From: Brachynemurus nebulosus
Taxonomy: Eukaryota; Arthropoda; Insecta; Neuroptera; Myrmeleontidae
Length of the DNA stretch: 64,000 nt
Direction of reading: 5' to 3'
NCBI GenBank assembly: GCA_035578155.1
Contig: JAPWDM010000006.1
Coordinates: forward strand, 12,664,305-12,728,304
A model generated the notes under the pieces. That model was given only the letters and a program-made list of their open reading frames with translations, made no database searches and had not been told where the DNA came from. Shown here piece by piece: positions 14,631 through 25,758 of the stretch (position 1 is the first letter of the stretch; the number at the start of each line of letters is the position of its first letter). The translations under genes were made by a program, and so were the position numbers.

Positions 14631-14803
14631 CGACTGTTAAGTGTTTAGTGTTAAGTGATTAGTAGCACAGACCAACACAATAATTTATTGCAGACTAATT
14701 ACATATTTTTATTTCTTAATACAACACACTGTCATATTTTTTTCCAGTTCTACATACTATATATGTAGGTACTTGCTACTAATCACTTAACAGTCGGTCT
14801 GAA
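14631..14803. mobile_element. Small palindromic MITE
   Basis: Inverted ends CAGACCGACTGTTAAGTG and (complement) CAGACCGACTGTTAAGTGAT bracket about 170 bp, and a second inner pair (TTAAGTGATTAGTAGCA) extends the match. It has no coding capacity. The target duplication is not clear. Confidence 0.65.
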
Positions 14804-17770
14804 CACGATCTAAATGTTAAATGATTGATCATTGTCGAGAGAAGAAATGAGTGGGTATTCGGGGCGAATTTATTACTCAAATTATATTAGGTTTGAACAT
14901 AACCTTATATTTAATATTGATGTCCGTTTTTAATTTTAAAATTTTAATTAAAAATTAACAAAAAACCGAAAAAAATTAACAATGAAAATTACATATAAAT
15001 ATTAATGTAATGGTTAAATGGTGGTTTGACACATTGATCCCTGAATACTTGTGTTTTCCTTTGATAGACAATTAATTTTTGCCAATTATCTGTAGGTTCA
15101 ATAGAATAAGAGCTGCCGCATACATAATTGACTTGCTGTTTTCTTATTATTTTATAATACTTTTTTTTCAAATCGCGCGTTTATACCTATACAACGTACA
15201 AAGACTGCGCACGCAGATCTAAGTATCTACATAAATATAAATTATTTATAAATTTTTCATTTTTTAAGATAACAAAACAAATAAATTGTATTGACAATAA
15301 CAGAGTAGGGGGGGGGTACTTGAATTTATTAACTGTATCATTTACATATGTACTTATCTCGAATGCAGGATCATACTCCCTTCACCTTTCTTTGAATAAT
15401 TTTAAATTATTTTTAATTTACCTTCTTCTTTTTTCTTTGTAGTTATTCAAGTACCTATGTATGTAGCTTGTATTACATTACAATTCAATTATTACAAGTA
15501 GCGACAGCCAACCTCAAAATATCTAAAATGTAAATCACTGTTTAGCTTATATACATATAGAATCAGTTAAAATAAAATCAATTATTAAATTGTCAATTTT
15601 GCTTTTACTTCATAATAACCGATTCGACAAATTTATCACAGATTCTTTAGGAAAATTTCGGTTATTTGAAGTACCTAAAAGGAAAAGTTTTATAAGTTGT
15701 ACACGTATGTTGTAAATTATTGCATGCATACGGCATATCAGAGCCAGATTTACTGAAGACCGGCTACCTACTAACCGCACGTAACTGAACGTGGCTAAAT
15801 AAATTTAATATAAATGAAATCAAAAGTGGTTTTCGTGAAAATAAATTTAAAAAATATTTTATTAAGACAGTGAGCTTGAAATGTAATTTTAAAATTTTCT
15901 GTCATACGACTGCAAGGCGAATAACCATATAAATAGTGCTCAGATCGCATCTCTCAAAGATAAATACGGCCCTACAACATACCTATGTATTACATAAATA
16001 TAAATATATATTTAAAAATATTGAGTACAATAATTTATCATTTATTTTGTGGATAGCTGGTTGTGTAATATTTTGCATCCTAGTGTACTTTATATGTACA
16101 TATTATATAATATGTCTATTGCAACAATCACGTTGTAAAATTCCCAAAGGAAATTCAGTAAAATGCATATACAGAAGAAAAATTGTAAAACAAAATTACG
16201 TTTGACGTATGTACTTGTATTGAATTGAAATTCTCCAATGGGAGAATATAATGATGAGAAAAATTGAAAAAAGAAAAAAGAAAAATTATTAAATAATGCT
16301 GGAAAAAGAAAAATCAATCACAGATTTAATATTAATTCTGTTTTGAATTAAATGTTTTTGTTTAACTTATTTGATTAAGTAGTTGTAATTGCTAGAAACA
16401 ATGTGGAGACCAGATTAAGGATTAATGCCTAAGTGCCTCTATAGTGTTTTCTATATTAGTATTATAGAAAATTTGGAAATGCATGGAAAACGTCTTTTTT
16501 TTTTTATCCGCCAAGGAAATATAAAGAAAGAATAGCCAAAAAATTGTCTACAATCGCTAATATAAAAATAATAATAAAATGACAACACTAAAATTCATGT
16601 TGAATTGAAACAAGTATCAACTTGAAATTTTTATGTGTTGAATTTAAAAAGATTATTGCAAATAATTTTCTTTTCCCTTTTACTTTGTTAAAATAAAATA
16701 AGTGGTAGAAATTCAAGGCAATTTATCGAGAAAGTTTCAATTAAATTAAATAATTTAATACAGAAACTTTTTTACACTACATTTAATAATTTATTTAATT
16801 GTCTGAAATTGTAAAGTTTCTTTTACATAATGAATGATACTGTTATACATTTTATTCGTTTCTTTAAAAGTTAGTTTTAATACATTCAGTGCATCCAACA
16901 TTTTTTCTTCTATTGGTCTACTATTCTTATTAGTGTTCTACACTCTTCTCCGTGTATTGGCCTGGCCCACAGAGGTACATAATATGTATATTTCTATGTT
17001 ATTATGAAAATAACGTAAGAATTATACTTGCTAAGTACATAAGTACTTGTTTATCGACCACCGCATTAAAGTAAACGAATCACTGCAAGGAAAAGTAAGA
17101 GTAACTTCTGCTCCGGCTCAGAGTAACTCCTGTTCAATAAGCGCAACCTCTCACTACAGCTTTAAATCGATCAATTCTTTACACCTAAATATAAGCAGTT
17201 ATTGCCAACAGAAACTGTACTTATCAGTTATCATCACTTATTATCACTTTTATATTGTACATACATAATATATTTTCTAGTGTACATATTATTTTAATAT
17301 ATTATGCTTATATTAAATTTGTCCTTCGTTCACGATATCAGCTTATTAGTTATTTTATTAATAATAAAATTACTCACACACACGCAAATATACAAACATA
17401 TATGTATATCTATCTACTCGTGTATGTTTGCTCATGTGACATTCATTAATAATTATGTATGTTTATAAAATCAAGAAATTGCATACATATTCATTATTCA
17501 CAAATATGTGTTCAGTTCAACGACTCTGACTATTATCGATTGAGTTAATCGATATAATATGTACATAGGTGTAGGTGGCTGTTGGTTTTATTATATGTAC
17601 ATACATAATTATGTATACGGACTGATGCATGACGTGCCTAAGTGCCTAAGTGTTAGATGCCTCAGCTATAACTTAACGAATGGACGTGCAATGATAACAC
17701 TAATAATAAAATATGTAACAGAACAGAATACACACCAAGTACATATGTATAATTATGACGATTTTGATAC
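14804..17770. other. AT-rich intergenic DNA, no gene seen
   Basis: A G-run lies at about 15308-15316 and a CA-rich stretch at about 17373. Open frames at 15936-16205 and 17559-17873 are rich in Ile, Tyr and Asn and look like chance frames in AT-rich DNA. Confidence 0.55.
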
Positions 17771-17775
17771 TATAA

Positions 17776-18945
17776 TAATAATAATAATAAATGTTTATTT
17801 GTATTTGACTTTTTACAAAAAGTTTACAAAAGTGTCATATCAAATAGAATATAACATAACAAAGAATATCTAAGAATTATATATAATATCTTTCCATCTG
17901 ATTATCAGATTAATTCATTAATATCATATGGTGTACAATTTATTAAATATTCCTTTAACATTTTTTTGAACTTAACTAAATTATTTATATTTTGTAGTTC
18001 ATTTGGTAATTTAAACATTATTTTATAACCAGTGTATACCGGAGTTCTTTCATAGAAACTTGTTCTGTGTGTAAAATTGTACAGCATATTCAATCTTGTA
18101 TAATGGATTTTATCCGTTTGACAAGTGAAAAATTCTTTTTGTTTCATATATACAACTAATTCTAAAGTATAAATTCCCCAGTAAGTTAATATTTTGTTGT
18201 TTTTGAATAAACTTTTACAGGAACTTCTGCTATTTACTTTAAATATGGTCCTTATTATTTTCTTTTGTAAAATAAAGATTCTATTTGCTTCATAGCTTCT
18301 TCCCCACATAAGTATTCCATACTTAATAGTGGAGTAGACATGAGCGTAGTAAAACGCTATTAATTGTTCCTTGTCTAAATACTGTCTTAAAATTCTAATT
18401 TGGAAACAAATTTTATTTAATTTTTTACACATATTATTTATCTGTTCATTAAATTTTAAGTTACAATCTATCATAACACCTAAGAATTTTGTTTCTGTCA
18501 CTGACAATAAAATATTTTTAGTAATATTAGTTTCTAGAGAAATTATAGTATGGTCTGGACGCAGTTTAAAACAAATTAAATTAGTTTTTTCTAGATTTAT
18601 AATTAATTGATTCTTATAACACCAGGATTGAAATGTTTGTAATGTCTGACTCGCCAATAAATTAACTTCATCAGAATTACTTGCACTAATTAAGAATGTA
18701 ACGTCATCGGCATACATTATTACTTTTCCTACCGTAACATTTTCTAATAAATCGTTTACATAACAGTTAAACAGCAGTGGTCCAAGTGTGCTACCTTGTG
18801 GTACACCTACACTGATACCTTTACACTTCGAATTATGGCCATTTATCTCAACATAAAATTCCCTATTAGTTAGGTACGATCTAATAAGATCATTAGTATA
18901 TAGCCGCACATATATAGCCGCGTCTTTCATACAATCACAGAATAT
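17776..18945 (-). mobile_element. 5'-truncated LINE (non-LTR retrotransposon)
   Basis: The reverse-transcriptase coding region is followed on the minus strand by a short 3' UTR with AATAAACATTTATTATTATT and a (TTA)n tail, seen on the plus strand as (ATA)n near 17776-17790. A microsatellite tail is typical of several Jockey/CR1-group LINEs. The endonuclease, ORF1 and the first half of the RT are missing: the frame closes at a stop just upstream of about 18943, which fits 5' truncation during insertion. Confidence 0.85.
17905..18930 (-). CDS. Partial LINE reverse transcriptase (C-terminal half)
   Basis: An open frame of 341 codons from a truncated non-LTR retrotransposon. Visible RT blocks, in order, are the block-4 motif GVPQGSTLGPLLFNCYVNDL (about residues 42-61), the catalytic YADD motif (about residue 74) and the following LEKTNLICF and KFLGVMIDCNLKF segments. 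After the RT lies the usual LINE thumb and C-terminal region with IKYGILMWG. The fingers, the first catalytic Asp block and the endonuclease are missing, so it cannot act alone. The initiating Met is just the first in the remaining frame. The motifs fit the Jockey/CR1 group, but I would not assign a family. Confidence 0.85.
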   Translation of the reverse strand: MKDAAIYVRLYTNDLIRSYLTNREFYVEINGHNSKCKGISVGVPQGSTLGPLLFNCYVNDLLENVTVGKVIMYADDVTFLISASNSDEVNLLASQTLQTFQSWCYKNQLIINLEKTNLICFKLRPDHTIISLETNITKNILLSVTETKFLGVMIDCNLKFNEQINNMCKKLNKICFQIRILRQYLDKEQLIAFYYAHVYSTIKYGILMWGRSYEANRIFILQKKIIRTIFKVNSRSSCKSLFKNNKILTYWGIYTLELVVYMKQKEFFTCQTDKIHYTRLNMLYNFTHRTSFYERTPVYTGYKIMFKLPNELQNINNLVKFKKMLKEYLINCTPYDINELI

Positions 18946-18949
18946 TCAG

Positions 18950-19365
18950 AAAGAAACTCCGTATCTCTATACTAGCTTTCTCAATGTGGACAACAGCTGA
19001 CGTCACAATGACGTAAAATTGGGCCCGGTTTTGGTGGGGTTATGGTACATACAACACATTTTTACATTTTTTACATAAAACTATCAGAGTAGGATTAAGG
19101 AAATTTCAAATATATAAGAAAATGATATAAATTGTATGAGACGACCATTATTCTTGAAATGTAATTTATCAAATAAATACATACTTGTTCTGGCCACTCT
19201 ATACAAATCTGACAAGTACTATTGACTACTGATGATATTTAAGTAACTAATTACACGGAAAAAAATACACTATCAATGGGGTGTGGCACACAGCTTCCTC
19301 GTACTCGTAAGAGTCTTTAAATCAGTATTCTACCAAATATATATACTGTGAAATTATATTTAACC
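18950..19365. other. Intergenic DNA, no gene seen
   Basis: No recognisable gene or repeat border in this stretch. It follows the truncated 5' edge of the LINE. Confidence 0.5.
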
Positions 19366-19542
19366 CGTTAACTGGGTATGACGAAATATTTCGTCATACA
19401 TAAAAGCCTACTGCAATGGGCATGACGACATTTTTCATCATGGAAAAACCTGTTAACAACTGGGTATGACGAAATATTTCGTCATACATAAAAGCCTACT
19501 GCAATGGGCATGACGACATTTTTCGTCATGGAAAAACCTGAA
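19366..19542. repeat. Tandem duplication of an 87-90-bp hairpin unit
   Basis: Two nearly identical copies (about 19366-19452 and 19453-19542). Each begins with a TTAAC/AACTGGG motif and holds two inverted repeats: TATGACGAAATATTTCGTCA, and further on CATGACGACATTTTTCRTCATG. Each unit could therefore form two adjacent stem-loops. The ends resemble MITE-type termini, but no target duplication could be assigned. Confidence 0.8.
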
Positions 19543-19937
19543 CACTTTCAGTCCCATGGATTCTGGTGTCCTGACTGCTGTGTTGCCTTGTGTATGCCAC
19601 ACTGTTTCAAGCAATATCATACTGCGAAATAATTATTATTATTTTGTTCAATTAATTCCTTGTACATTGAATACATTTGAATTATATTTTAAATATAAAA
19701 TATTTTATCAAAATAAATAAAAACCATAAGTTAAAAAAGTAGTCAAGTGCGTGTTAGACACGCACCAAGGCAGGATTTCGTAGTACCGTAAAATTGGGTG
19801 ACTGGCCACCATGAGTGACTTTAGCTATTTTTCAATATTTGCTTTATTTAATAATAATACTTACGTACGAAATAGTATTTTTTACTGATTCTATAGATTA
19901 TATTGGATTCTAAAAAAATTATATACATAAAACAATT
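19543..19937. other. Intergenic DNA, no gene seen
   Basis: I see no coding frame, RNA gene or repeat border here. Confidence 0.5.
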
Positions 19938-20140
19938 TTAATTTCAAATATTATCGAGTGCTTGTGAGACACAACTACGTATGACAAACTTTTGTTTGCA
20001 TTTCAACACACGCAGTATTGATATGTTCACTAATCGTTCAGCTAAACTGAAACTTTAAGCACTCGATTTCTTTGGTATAGTATGACCAAAAACCACATGT
20101 AAATTAAAAATCACAAAGTGATTGAAAAAATTATCCGGAT

Positions 20141-20209
20141 CGGCCGGGAATCGAACCCAGGATCTTCTGGTAACTAGCCAGACGTGTTAACCTCTACACC
20201 AACGATGCC
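20141..20209 (-). repeat. tRNA-derived sequence (SINE head), minus copy
   Basis: Read on the minus strand it has an A-box-like TGGTGTAGAGGTTAACACG, a five-base-pair anticodon-type stem around a seven-base loop (CTAGTTA) and a good B box, GGGTTCGATTCC. The 5' GGCATCG and the 3' end do not pair as a tRNA acceptor stem. I read it as a tRNA-derived RNA polymerase III promoter region of a SINE-like repeat and not as a working tRNA gene. Confidence 0.65.
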
Positions 20210-20680
20210 ATGCTCGGTAAGCGGCCAAGCCGGACACCCATTCAATCACCTATGTGTATTAGTACTCTCTCTGATTCGAGTAACAGTTACAATTTTAATT
20301 TCAAATATTATCGAGTGCTTGTGAGACACAACTACGTATGACAAACTTTTGTTTGCATTTCAACACACGCAGTATTGATATGTTCACTAACGATCCGGAT
20401 AATTTTTTCAATCACTTTGTGATTTTTAATTTACATGTGGTTTTTGGTCATATTATACCAAAGAAATCGAGTGCTTAAAGTTTCAGTTTAGCTGAACGAT
20501 TAGTGAACATATCAATACTGCGTGTGTTGAAATGCAAACAAAAGTTTGTCATACGTATTTGTGTCTCATAAGCACTCGATAATATTTGAAATTAAAATTG
20601 TAACTGTTTCTCGAATCAGAGAGAGTACTAATACACATAGGTGATTGAATGGGTATCCGGCTCGGCCGCTTACCGAGCAT

Positions 20681-20740
20681 GGGATCGTTGGTGTAGAGGT
20701 TAACACGTCTGGCTAGTTACCAGAAGATCCTGGGTTCGAT
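20681..20740 (+). repeat. tRNA-derived sequence (SINE head), plus copy, truncated
   Basis: Plus-strand partner of the sequence at 20141-20209, nearly identical through GATCCTGGGTTCGAT. It then ends abruptly in a (AGGTT)n-like stretch, so the B box lacks its last bases. Confidence 0.65.
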
Positions 20741-20797
20741 AGGTAGGTACCTATAGGTTAGGTTAGGTTAGGTAGGTACCTAAATTTTATTATGGTT

Positions 20798-20996
20798 CAT
20801 TTCAGTTAAATTTAACCAGGCTTCCTAACTTTAAATTTAAATAATTTCCGTTTTCTTGGCTTTATCTCTTTTATTATTGCATTTATGTAAATTTTAAATT
20901 TGCAGTTTATTTTTAGAAAAGAATAGAAGATTGATTTGTTTCGAATATAAGAATTATTTAATTTTTTAACGAAAACTTATGATTAATTGTATCTGA
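20798..20996 (+). repeat. Dispersed ~200-bp repeat, copy 2
   Basis: Near-identical copy of 916-1114 in the same orientation. It lies directly after a short run of AGGTT units (20756-20775). Confidence 0.75.
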
Positions 20997-21227
20997 TTGT
21001 ATATTTGCTAGAAGGCCTACTTATAAGAAGTAGGTACATAAATTTGGATTTCTTTTTAATTGAAAATTTCGACATAAGTATGAATTTATAATTTTTACCT
21101 TTTTGTACATAGGTATCTACCTCCTTAACACTTAACACTTGACAATAGATATGAAGGAACTGAAAATTTTGAATTTAATTCACTTATTGATATTTATAGC
21201 GATAACAGCAGCCTCTCTATTACTTAT

Positions 21228-21456
21228 TGTTGAGATAAAGTGCTGCACTCTTTAATAATTGAACATTATTATATGAATGTTATTTTTTCATTTTTGTATG
21301 TTGGTAGGTCATGATGTACATGAGATGTATGTATGTACTCAAGCATGTCTGGATAGAACATGCATGTCAGAAGTAATGTCTTGAGTTTTGTATATTGTGT
21401 CATAATATTAAATATAATATTAAACAGTTTATCGTATTATTTTTATTTATCTAACA
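21228..21456 (+). repeat. 5' LTR of the copia element
   Basis: 229 bp, TG...CA ends, same length and apparently the same sequence as the 3' LTR. It would contain the promoter and polyadenylation signals for the element. Confidence 0.95.
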
Positions 21457-21469
21457 TGGTAGCAGAAAG
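21457..21469 (+). other. tRNA primer-binding site
   Basis: TGGTAGCAGAAAG directly follows the 5' LTR. Its first ten bases are complementary to the 3' end of insect initiator tRNA-Met (ending CTCTGCTACCA). Priming at the tRNA 3' end would differ from Drosophila copia itself, which uses an internal tRNA fragment. Confidence 0.75.
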
Positions 21470-21531
21470 TGGTTATTATTGGTTGTAAAATTAATGAGTG
21501 AAAAAAAAAGAAAAAAATTTAGAAAGAAAAA

Positions 21532-24500
21532 ATGGAGACACATATACCAATACCAACTTTTAAATCAGGTTCAACGGAACCGTATGACACATGGCGATAC
21601 AAATTTCTTTTATTGTTGGAAATTAAAAACTGCAAGGAGGCAGTTGAACATGATGAAAAACCGGCTTCTGTGGCAACTGATTCTGATTGGAAAAAAATGC
21701 AAAATAAAGCAAAATTGCTATTCGCATCGGCTGTGGATGTTGAACTCATAATGGAATGTAAGACAGCAAAAGAAATAATGAATAAGTTGGATAACTTATA
21801 TTTAAAGAAAAGTGAACTCAGACAAGCATTAATTGAAAGAAAACTAAGTAGACTTAGATTTGATGAAAACGAAGATTCTGAAAAATTTTTTGAAACTTTC
21901 GAACGTTTAATTAAAGATCTCAAAAATGCTGGTGCTAGTGTTGACAGAAAAAGAAAGTTGACTCTGTTAATTATCACCCTACCAGAAAGTCTAGACCATC
22001 TAACTGAGACGATTGATCTGTTACCGGAAGAAGAACGAACAGTAGACTACATTCGAGAAAAAATTTTGATAAGAAAAGCCAAGAAAGCAGATATTTCTGA
22101 TTCGCCTAACCTAGCTAATATTACTACTTCTGAAATGAAACATGATGCTCACGTATTGAAAACTACAGTGAAATCTGATGAAAAAATATGTTTTTCATGT
22201 AACGAAAGGGGTCACATTGCACAATTTTGTCAAAATAGAGGTAGTCATGTTCGAAATGGAGCAAGAAAAAATTTTCGTGGTCAAGGACGGGGTAATCAGC
22301 GTCGTGGTCGCTTTCAACGTGGAAGCAATTACCAGCGAGGCAACTTTCGTGGTGGAAACAACAATTCGAGAGTCCGATCAAATTTCAACACTGAAGTGGA
22401 TGATACACCGACTATTAACTCCTTTAATATTGAAATAAACTCAAGTAATGTAAAAGATCAAGGTAAAATTCTTTGGATTTTAGATAGTGGCTCTACTCAT
22501 CATTTAATTAATGACGACGCTTATTTTTATAAAAGTTCCACTCTTAAAACTCCAGTAAATATTAAAGTAGGAAATGGAAATAATGAAATAGCCACAAAAA
22601 TTGGTAATGTTAAATGTAATTTTAAAGGAAATATTGTTGATATTAAGAATGTTTACTATTCAAATAATATTAATCGTAATTTGTTAAGTGCTTCATGTAT
22701 TCTTAATGCTGGTAATTCAATTTTATTTAAAAACACTAAAGCTGAAATTTTTAATTCGAAAAATCTATTATTAACGACTGCTACATTGAAAAACGGACTT
22801 TTTGAAATCGAGAGTAATATAGTTTCTGATATCTTAGCTAATTCTCACAGTATTTGGTCAGAAAAAGAGCGTTTACATCGTTTGTTAGGTCATGTTAACT
22901 TTAATGACTTATATATAATGTGTAGGGACAATGTTCTTAGCGGTTTACATAATAATCTTGATTCAAATAGAATAAATTGCGAAATATGTGCAACATGCAA
23001 ATTAACTAGGAAATCTTTTCAAAATAATAGAACAAGAGCTAAACGAATTTTGGAAATTATTCACACGGATGTTAAATATATTGATGTTGAAGGGTACGAC
23101 GGTTCTAAATACCTAGTGTCATTTATTGATGATTATAGTCACATTGCGTCAGTTTATTGTATCAAGTCTAAAGATGAAGTTTTTAATTGCTTTAAGTCCT
23201 ATTGTAATTACATGACTAATTTTACAGGTAATCGAATTCGTGAAATTCGTTGTGATAGTGGTACGGAGTACTTGAATGGAAAATTTTATAATTTTGCTAG
23301 AGAACTAGGTTTTCGGTTACGTCCGTCTACACCTTATGATCATGAATTGAATGGGGTTGCTGAGAGGTTTAACCGAACATTGATGGATCGAAGTAGGTGT
23401 TTACGAAAAGAGGCAGGTTTAGAAAAAAAATATTGGCCTGAAATTGTTATAGCTGCTACCTACATAGGCAATAGATTAGTTTGTTCTTCAACTGGTCAAA
23501 GTAAGTCACCATATGAGATTTTCTTTGGAGAAAAACCATCAATTAAAAATTTGTACTTGTATGGGAGTAAAGCCTTTGTTCACGTCCCGGGTGAACTCAG
23601 AAAAACACAAGATGATAAGGGTCGAGAAGGTATTTTAGTGGGTTTTTCAGATTTAGGGTATCGTATTTTGATTAATGGAAAGGTTATTGTTGCAAGAAAT
23701 GTTAAATTCATTGAAAAAGATAAACCTTTTATAAGTTTAAATAATGATGATAGTAGTGAAAATAATGATGACAATGGTGACAAGAATCTAAAAGAATTAA
23801 GTGATATGTCTGAAGATGATCAGGTTGAAAATCGTAGATCAAATAGACCTAAAAAATGTCCTGAAAAATATCAAGACTTTGAATTGTACAGTTGCGTAGT
23901 TGATATTCCAAAAAATGTTGAGGAAGCTTTAGCTTGTGAGAATTGGAAAAAGGCCATGGAAAAAGAGTATAGTCATCTGATTGAAAATAAGACCTGGGTG
24001 TTAGTTAAGTATCCAAAAAATAAAAAAGTAATAGGTCATAAGTGGGTTTTTGTTAAAAAGGATAATGGTACATTTAAGGCAAGATTGGTTGCTTTAGGGT
24101 ATCAGCAGTCAGTTTCGTTTGAGGAAAATCTTTTTTCGCCAGTTATCAACTATACCCTTATGAAAATTTTTTTGGTAATATCATGTAAATTAAGGCATTA
24201 TGTACATCAATTTGATGTAATCTCGGCCTTTTTACATGGGGAAGTTAAAAGCGAAGTTTATATGACGCAACCTGAAGGGTTTTCGGATGGCTCTGATAAA
24301 GTATGTCTTTTGAGGAAGGCACTCTATGGTTTGAGAGAGAGTCCAAGATGTTGGTTTGAATGCTTTCACAATTATATTCTAAAAATCGGATTTAAAGTTT
24401 TGCCCGGCAATTGTCTTTACGTGTTGAGAAATAATTTAGGTGTAGCATTTTTAGCATTATATGTTGATGATTTGCTAGTTTCTGGAAGTTCTTTGGAGAT

Positions 24501-25398
24501 AATAGAGGAAATTAAAGATTTATTGTATAATCGTTTTCGTATGAAACATTTAGGTGAAATTAAAACCTATTTAGGAATTAATATTTCTTATGATCGACAT
24601 AATCAGATTGTTAAATTGGATCAGAGGTCGTACATTGAACAGTTAGCTACTAGGTTTGGAGTTATTAATTCTCGATCTTTCAAAACGCCAATGGAACAAA
24701 ACTTGAAGTTAGAATCTGATGTCAAGATTTTGGTAAATACGGAATATCGTAGTCTCATAGGAGCCCTTTTGTATTTGAGTATGGGAACTAGGCCGGACAT
24801 TTCGTATGCGGTCAACTACTTAAGTCGATTTCAGGATTGTTCCAATGAAACTCATTTTAAGTATGCTAGGCGTGTGTTAGCGTACGCGTTCCATACCAGG
24901 GATTTAAGTTTGAATTATTCTATTTGCAAGGAGGAGATTGTAGCATACAGTGACGCTGATTGGGGGTGTGACCCAGTCGACAGAAAATCTGTGTCAGGGA
25001 TCATTATAAAATTATTTGGTTGTCCAGTATTCTGGTCTTCTAAAAAACAGAGAGTCGTAACTAGATCTTCTTGTTTTGCTGAGTGTCATGCTCTTGCAGA
25101 CACTATCGATGAAGTCAAGTTCATACGCGGTTTGTTAATTGAGATGGGTTTGGGCAGTAATGGACCAGCAATTATATATGAAGACAATAGCAGTACACTT
25201 AATCTGGCTAATAATTGTAATTTCACAAAACAAAGTAAACATTTAGATATAAGTATTCAATTTGTTTTTCAAAATATTAATTCCAAAGAAGTAATTATTA
25301 AAAAAGTCGATTCTAATAATAACTTAGCTGATGTGTTTACTAAAGCATTAGGTAGAGAAAAATTTTGTTTTTTTAGAAAATTGTTATGTTTAGAATAA
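21532..25398 (+). CDS. Copia gag-pol polyprotein
   Basis: A single frame of 1288 codons with all domains in copia order. Gag occupies residues 1-215 and ends in a CCHC zinc knuckle, CFSCNERGHIAQFC (about 220-233), followed by an Arg/Gly-rich stretch. The aspartic protease has LDSGSTHHLI near 317. The integrase follows with a His-Cys zinc domain (HRLLGHVNF... CEICATC, about 450-490) and a DDE core (HTDV about 511, CDSGTEY about 574, GVAERFNRT about 605). The reverse transcriptase begins near 797 and carries the catalytic FDVISAFLHG and YVDD (about 977) motifs. RNase H (YSDADWGCD, about 1140) completes the order. There is no frameshift between gag and pol, as usual for copia. It makes the capsid and enzymes for the element's own copying. 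Upstream Met codons in other frames are not used. Confidence 0.97.
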   Translation: METHIPIPTFKSGSTEPYDTWRYKFLLLLEIKNCKEAVEHDEKPASVATDSDWKKMQNKAKLLFASAVDVELIMECKTAKEIMNKLDNLYLKKSELRQALIERKLSRLRFDENEDSEKFFETFERLIKDLKNAGASVDRKRKLTLLIITLPESLDHLTETIDLLPEEERTVDYIREKILIRKAKKADISDSPNLANITTSEMKHDAHVLKTTVKSDEKICFSCNERGHIAQFCQNRGSHVRNGARKNFRGQGRGNQRRGRFQRGSNYQRGNFRGGNNNSRVRSNFNTEVDDTPTINSFNIEINSSNVKDQGKILWILDSGSTHHLINDDAYFYKSSTLKTPVNIKVGNGNNEIATKIGNVKCNFKGNIVDIKNVYYSNNINRNLLSASCILNAGNSILFKNTKAEIFNSKNLLLTTATLKNGLFEIESNIVSDILANSHSIWSEKERLHRLLGHVNFNDLYIMCRDNVLSGLHNNLDSNRINCEICATCKLTRKSFQNNRTRAKRILEIIHTDVKYIDVEGYDGSKYLVSFIDDYSHIASVYCIKSKDEVFNCFKSYCNYMTNFTGNRIREIRCDSGTEYLNGKFYNFARELGFRLRPSTPYDHELNGVAERFNRTLMDRSRCLRKEAGLEKKYWPEIVIAATYIGNRLVCSSTGQSKSPYEIFFGEKPSIKNLYLYGSKAFVHVPGELRKTQDDKGREGILVGFSDLGYRILINGKVIVARNVKFIEKDKPFISLNNDDSSENNDDNGDKNLKELSDMSEDDQVENRRSNRPKKCPEKYQDFELYSCVVDIPKNVEEALACENWKKAMEKEYSHLIENKTWVLVKYPKNKKVIGHKWVFVKKDNGTFKARLVALGYQQSVSFEENLFSPVINYTLMKIFLVISCKLRHYVHQFDVISAFLHGEVKSEVYMTQPEGFSDGSDKVCLLRKALYGLRESPRCWFECFHNYILKIGFKVLPGNCLYVLRNNLGVAFLALYVDDLLVSGSSLEIIEEIKDLLYNRFRMKHLGEIKTYLGINISYDRHNQIVKLDQRSYIEQLATRFGVINSRSFKTPMEQNLKLESDVKILVNTEYRSLIGALLYLSMGTRPDISYAVNYLSRFQDCSNETHFKYARRVLAYAFHTRDLSLNYSICKEEIVAYSDADWGCDPVDRKSVSGIIIKLFGCPVFWSSKKQRVVTRSSCFAECHALADTIDEVKFIRGLLIEMGLGSNGPAIIYEDNSSTLNLANNCNFTKQSKHLDISIQFVFQNINSKEVIIKKVDSNNNLADVFTKALGREKFCFFRKLLCLE

Positions 25399-25529
25399 AT
25401 TATATTTAATGTAAAAACTGAAGAAAGAATATTTCATTTTGTATTTAAGTTGTTCATTTCATTTTTTTTGTATTTTTTCTAATGTTTAAGTAATTTTCAA
25501 GTTTGTAAAACCTAAAAATTAAGGAGGAG

Positions 25530-25758
25530 TGTTGAGATAAAGTGCTGCACTCTTTAATAATTGAACATTATTATATGAATGTTATTTTTTCATTTTTGTA
25601 TGTTGGTAGGTCATGATGTACATGAGATGTATGTATGTACTCAAGCATGTCTGGATAGAACATGCATGTCAGAAGTAATGTCTTGAGTTTTGTATATTGT
25701 GTCATAATATTAAATATAATATTAAACAGTTTATCGTATTATTTTTATTTATCTAACA
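25530..25758 (+). repeat. 3' LTR of the copia element
   Basis: 229 bp, preceded by the purine tract AATTAAGGAGGAG and followed by the CTTAT target duplication. No difference from the 5' LTR was noticed by eye. Confidence 0.95.

Larger units (their letters stand above)
19940..20740. repeat. Large inverted repeat carrying a tRNA-like (SINE-like) core
   Basis: The left arm runs from about 19940 to 20287 and contains a ~200-bp AT-rich block followed by a tRNA-like segment. Positions 20290-20390 repeat the first ~85 bp directly. From 20390 the sequence turns round: 20390-20607 is the complement of the AT-rich block and 20608-20740 the complement of the tRNA-like block. Two copies therefore lie in opposite orientation with a rearranged centre. 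The right copy stops inside the B box, where a run of AGGTTAGGTT begins. Confidence 0.8.
21228..25758 (+). mobile_element. Complete copia-superfamily LTR retrotransposon
   Basis: The element has two 229-bp LTRs (21228-21456 and 25530-25758) that look identical by eye, both starting TGTTGAG and ending CTAACA. It is flanked by the 5-bp target duplication CTTAT (21223-21227 and 25759-25763). A primer-binding site starts right after the 5' LTR, a purine tract (AATTAAGGAGGAG) ends right before the 3' LTR, and one uninterrupted gag-pol frame lies between. Identical LTRs with an open reading frame indicate a recent insertion that could still be active. Confidence 0.97.

Noticed and set aside
20141..20209. 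Working tRNA gene
   Set aside because: The B box and anticodon-like arm are good but the acceptor ends do not pair, and a second inverted copy shows it is part of a repeat.
20756..20775. Telomere remnant of AGGTT units
   Set aside because: Only about four units, so chance or slippage is sufficient; unlike the long tract at 33046-33258.
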